DNA of 10,877 nt from CAYLUN01 sp964386865. GTDB taxonomy: Bacteria; Verrucomicrobiota; Kiritimatiellia; RFP12; UBA1067. Below the pieces are notes generated by a model. It ran no database searches. It was not told where the DNA came from and was given only the letters and a program-made list of their open reading frames with translations. Positions 8,943 through 10,877 of this stretch are shown here, piece after piece. Made by a program: the position numbers and the translations under genes. The DNA lies in assembly GCA_964386865.1 (NCBI GenBank), contig CAYLUN010000141.1, positions 1-10,877 on the forward strand. Reading direction: 5' to 3'. Numbering within the stretch: the stretch's first letter is position 1; every line of letters starts with the position of its first letter.

Positions 8943-10425
8943 GGCGGTTCTCGGGGTCGAAGAGGCGCTTCAGCCGGCGCATCGCCGCGATGCCCTCGGC
9001 GCCGTACATGGCCGCGAGCAACTCCTTTTTCAGGCGGCCGATGCCGTGTTCGGCTGAGACGCTGCCGCCCCAGGCGACCACCTGTTCGGCCCACGACCGG
9101 TAGAGCGCTTTCCCGGCGGCGTATTCGGCCATGTCGCGCGGCAGGATGTTGACGTGGACGTGGTTGTTGCCGATGTGGCCGAAGACCACGTGCTCCAGCC
9201 CCGCCCGCTGCAAGTCGCGGCGGTAAAGGCTCATCACCTCGCGCAGCCGTCCGTCCGGCACGGAGAGGTCGGTGCCGAGCTTGGTCAGGCTCGGATAGTC
9301 GCGCTTGCGCAGCGCGATCAGTGCGTTCACCTGCTCGGGGGCTGCGTGCCGGAACGCCTTCAGCTTGTCGAGCGACGGCGCGTCGGCGGCCACCCACGTG
9401 TCGTCGGCGTGGCTAGCGCACGCGTCGAGCAGGCGAGCCAGGAACGGCCCGGGCGTGTCGCCTTCGGGCGTTAGCGCCCACTCCACATACAGGGCGCAGC
9501 GCCAGTGCGGGCGGGCCGGCGGCAGGAGCAAGCCGGTGTGCGGCGCGCCGGCGCGGATCAGGCGCAGCGCGCCCTCGTCGAAGTATTCGAGGGCGACCAG
9601 CGTGTGTGGGTTCGCTTCCTGCTGATGGTTGCGTAGGGCCTCAACCAGATCAAGGGACTGCGCTTCGTCACGCAGAAAGCAGAGCACGCCCAGCGTGCGG
9701 TGGGGCTTCGGTGTCAGGCGCAGGTCGAGTTCGGCGATGGCGCCCAGCGTGCCCTCGCTGCCGATGAACAGGTCGAGCAGGTCCATGTCCGGCCGGACCC
9801 AGTAGCCGGCGGCGTTCTTGACGGACGGGAGCGCGTAGGCGGGCAGCTCGCCGGAGATCGTGCGCCCGCCATCGGTCATCAGCGAGAAGCGGCTGCCGGT
9901 CGCGGAGGCCTGGCCGCGACGCAACGTGAGCGTGTCGCCGTCGGCCAGAACGACAGCGAGGCCTTCGATATGATTGCGCGTCGGGCCGTAGGCGTAGGAG
10001 CAGGCGCCTGAGGCGTTGCAGGCGGCCATGCCGCCGAGGCTGGCGGAGGTCTCGGTCGGGTCGGTCGGAAACACGTAGGGGCCGGCCAGCGTGCCCGCCC
10101 GCCCGGCTTCCGCCAGAAACCGCCTGACCGCCACGAGGGGCACGCCGGGCTGTACGCGCAGCAAGGCGCGTCCGGCGGCGTCGGCGTGCAGGCCGAGAAT
10201 GCGGTCCATCTTGGTCAGGCTCACCACCGCGCCGCCGTCGGGAACCGCGCCGGCCGAGATGCCTGTGCGCGCGCCTTGAAGGGTCACCGCGAGGCCTCGG
10301 GCGGCCGCCTCGCGCAGGGCGGCCGACAGCTCGGCGACGCTTTGGGGGAAGGCGATCGCCGCGGCGGTGCCGCTGGTGCGCGACTCATCGCGCAGGAAGT
10401 CGACCGGTATGTGGGATTGGAACAT
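8920..10425 (-). CDS. FAD-linked 2-hydroxyacid dehydrogenase, GlcD/D-lactate dehydrogenase type
   Basis: The protein has 501 residues, normal for the GlcD/DLD flavoprotein family, which oxidises D-2-hydroxyacids such as D-lactate or glycolate with FAD. The PCMH-type FAD domain starts almost at once (DESRTSGT at 13) and contains GARTGISAG (51-59), PTDPTETSASLGGMAACNAS (120-139) and IGSEGTLG (221-228). The C-terminal FAD-oxidase domain has GHIGNNHVHVN (416-426) and GGSVSAEHGIGRLKK (453-467), the histidine motifs near the active site, and ends with the usual NPGRLF. No signal peptide or [4Fe-4S] domain is seen, so it should be cytoplasmic or peripheral to the membrane, with an unseen electron acceptor. 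The substrate cannot be told from sequence. The ATG has no Shine-Dalgarno, and a hairpin ends five bases before it. No later start fits, because the conserved domain begins so early. Confidence 0.93.
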   Translation of the reverse strand: MFQSHIPVDFLRDESRTSGTAAAIAFPQSVAELSAALREAAARGLAVTLQGARTGISAGAVPDGGAVVSLTKMDRILGLHADAAGRALLRVQPGVPLVAVRRFLAEAGRAGTLAGPYVFPTDPTETSASLGGMAACNASGACSYAYGPTRNHIEGLAVVLADGDTLTLRRGQASATGSRFSLMTDGGRTISGELPAYALPSVKNAAGYWVRPDMDLLDLFIGSEGTLGAIAELDLRLTPKPHRTLGVLCFLRDEAQSLDLVEALRNHQQEANPHTLVALEYFDEGALRLIRAGAPHTGLLLPPARPHWRCALYVEWALTPEGDTPGPFLARLLDACASHADDTWVAADAPSLDKLKAFRHAAPEQVNALIALRKRDYPSLTKLGTDLSVPDGRLREVMSLYRRDLQRAGLEHVVFGHIGNNHVHVNILPRDMAEYAAGKALYRSWAEQVVAWGGSVSAEHGIGRLKKELLAAMYGAEGIAAMRRLKRLFDPENRLNPGRLF

Positions 10426-10456
10426 AGAAAGAACGGACGGCCGAGGCCGTCCGTTC
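10426..10456 (-). terminator. Hairpin between the Gfo/Idh and dehydrogenase genes
   Basis: GAACGGACGGCC (10431-10442) and GGCCGTCCGTTC (10445-10456) are perfect complements with two bases between them. Read on the minus strand the stem is followed by TTTCTATGTT, so it looks like a rho-independent terminator for the Gfo/Idh gene that ends at 10483. The ATG of the next gene lies inside the T-rich tail. On the plus strand CGTTTTCC follows, so it could also act in that direction. It may instead be a translation-control hairpin. Confidence 0.7.
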
Positions 10457-10482
10457 CGTTTTCCGGTGATGCGGCCCGCCGG

Positions 10483-10877
10483 TTAGATCTTCGTCCAGAC
10501 GTTGCCCTTCTTGGACGAGCTGACGACGGCGCGGATGAACTTCATGCCGCGCACGCCGGCTTCGACGCCGGGGAAATCCAGCTCTTCGGGCGTGGCTTTC
10601 CGCTTGTCGCACTTGGCGCGGATCGTGTCGGCGAAGTTACAGTAGTTGTTCGCGAAGGCTTCAAGAAAGGCTTCGGGGTGGCCGCTCGGGATGCGGGTGC
10701 AGCGCCCGGCTGCCTTGCTCTTCTCCGCCACGTAGCCGTTGCCGCGCTTCCAGACCTGCTCCGGGGCGGTCTGGCTGAGGACGTGGAGGTAGTTCGGGTT
10801 CTCCTGATGCCACTCGAGGCCCTTCTCCTCGCCGTAGATCCAGATGGCGATGTTGTTCTCCTCGCCGACCGAGATCT
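10483..10877 (-). CDS. Gfo/Idh/MocA-family oxidoreductase, N-terminal part missing
   Basis: Only the C-terminal 130 residues are in the window, and the frame is open to the right edge. The part begins ISVGEENNIAIWIYGEEKGL, then shows LEWHQENPNYL and RIPSGHPEAFLEAFANNYCN. These are hallmarks of the C-terminal substrate domain of NAD(P)-dependent Gfo/Idh/MocA dehydrogenases, including the GHPE segment and the following amphipathic helix. The Rossmann domain with the nucleotide site lies outside the window. Such enzymes oxidise or epimerise sugars, inositols and similar polyols, and they are abundant in PVC-group bacteria. The substrate cannot be named. The GTG at 10731 is an internal Val codon, not a start. 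The gene ends at TAA (10483-10485), 26 bases before the hairpin stem, and is 57 bp upstream of the dehydrogenase on the same strand. Confidence 0.88.
   Translation of the reverse strand, partial: ISVGEENNIAIWIYGEEKGLEWHQENPNYLHVLSQTAPEQVWKRGNGYVAEKSKAAGRCTRIPSGHPEAFLEAFANNYCNFADTIRAKCDKRKATPEELDFPGVEAGVRGMKFIRAVVSSSKKGNVWTKI

Noticed and set aside
7664..9103. A 479-codon plus-strand frame that crosses the end of the polyferredoxin
   Set aside because: The product is almost all Ala, Gly and Arg. The alternative frame holds ordered cysteine motifs and membrane helices.
7641..10425. A functional unit of the polyferredoxin and the FAD dehydrogenase
   Set aside because: The genes are convergent with separate transcription. 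A redox link is possible, but nothing in the sequence supports it beyond closeness.
10483..10731. A separate small gene of 82 residues on the minus strand
   Set aside because: The frame continues open to the window edge and the upstream residues match the same Gfo/Idh/MocA domain, so the GTG is internal.

Overview
The window is a GC-rich, almost fully coding bacterial chromosome segment with no tRNA, rRNA, CRISPR array, insertion sequence or phage gene that I can see. The gene content suggests a member of the PVC group (Verrucomicrobia, Lentisphaerae or Kiritimatiellae-like), probably with anaerobic respiration. The grounds are a one-piece SecDF behind tgt-yajC, a PolA whose N-terminus reads like PVC PolA proteins, a Gfo/Idh/MocA oxidoreductase, and a polyferredoxin of a type I associate with these bacteria. 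This placement is inference from family resemblance, not from a search.

Left part (1-4148, + strand): the 3' part of tgt (queuosine tRNA modification), then yajC, then a fused secDF. This is the classic tgt-yajC-secD-secF order with secD and secF merged. A probable extended -10 promoter lies in the yajC-secDF gap. A strong rho-independent terminator follows secDF.

Middle (4149-8942, + strand): polA begins with a GTG codon behind a near-consensus promoter (GTGACA, 17 bp, TATGCT) and a good Shine-Dalgarno. The DNA polymerase I has all three activities intact by motif: 5' nuclease, 3'-5' proofreading exonuclease and polymerase. Twenty bases later comes a two-gene redox module. It encodes a probable Tat-exported ferredoxin with cysteines for four [4Fe-4S] clusters, then a multi-helix membrane polyferredoxin of the NapH/YccM type. 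The pair looks like the NapG/NapH quinol-oxidising couple of periplasmic reductases, but no reductase is encoded nearby. It is the most interesting content here.

Right part (8920-10877, - strand): an FAD-linked 2-hydroxyacid dehydrogenase (GlcD/D-lactate dehydrogenase type) runs tail to tail into the polyferredoxin gene and overlaps it by 23 bp. Upstream of it on the same strand is the 3' end of a Gfo/Idh/MocA oxidoreductase gene. A perfect 12-bp hairpin between these two ends five bases before the dehydrogenase ATG, which has no visible Shine-Dalgarno.

Most of the window is housekeeping. I see no clear new defence, mobile or catalytic system. The candidates worth checking are the orphan NapGH-like module, the hairpin at the dehydrogenase start, and a perfect DnaA-box sequence in an AT-richer patch inside tgt.
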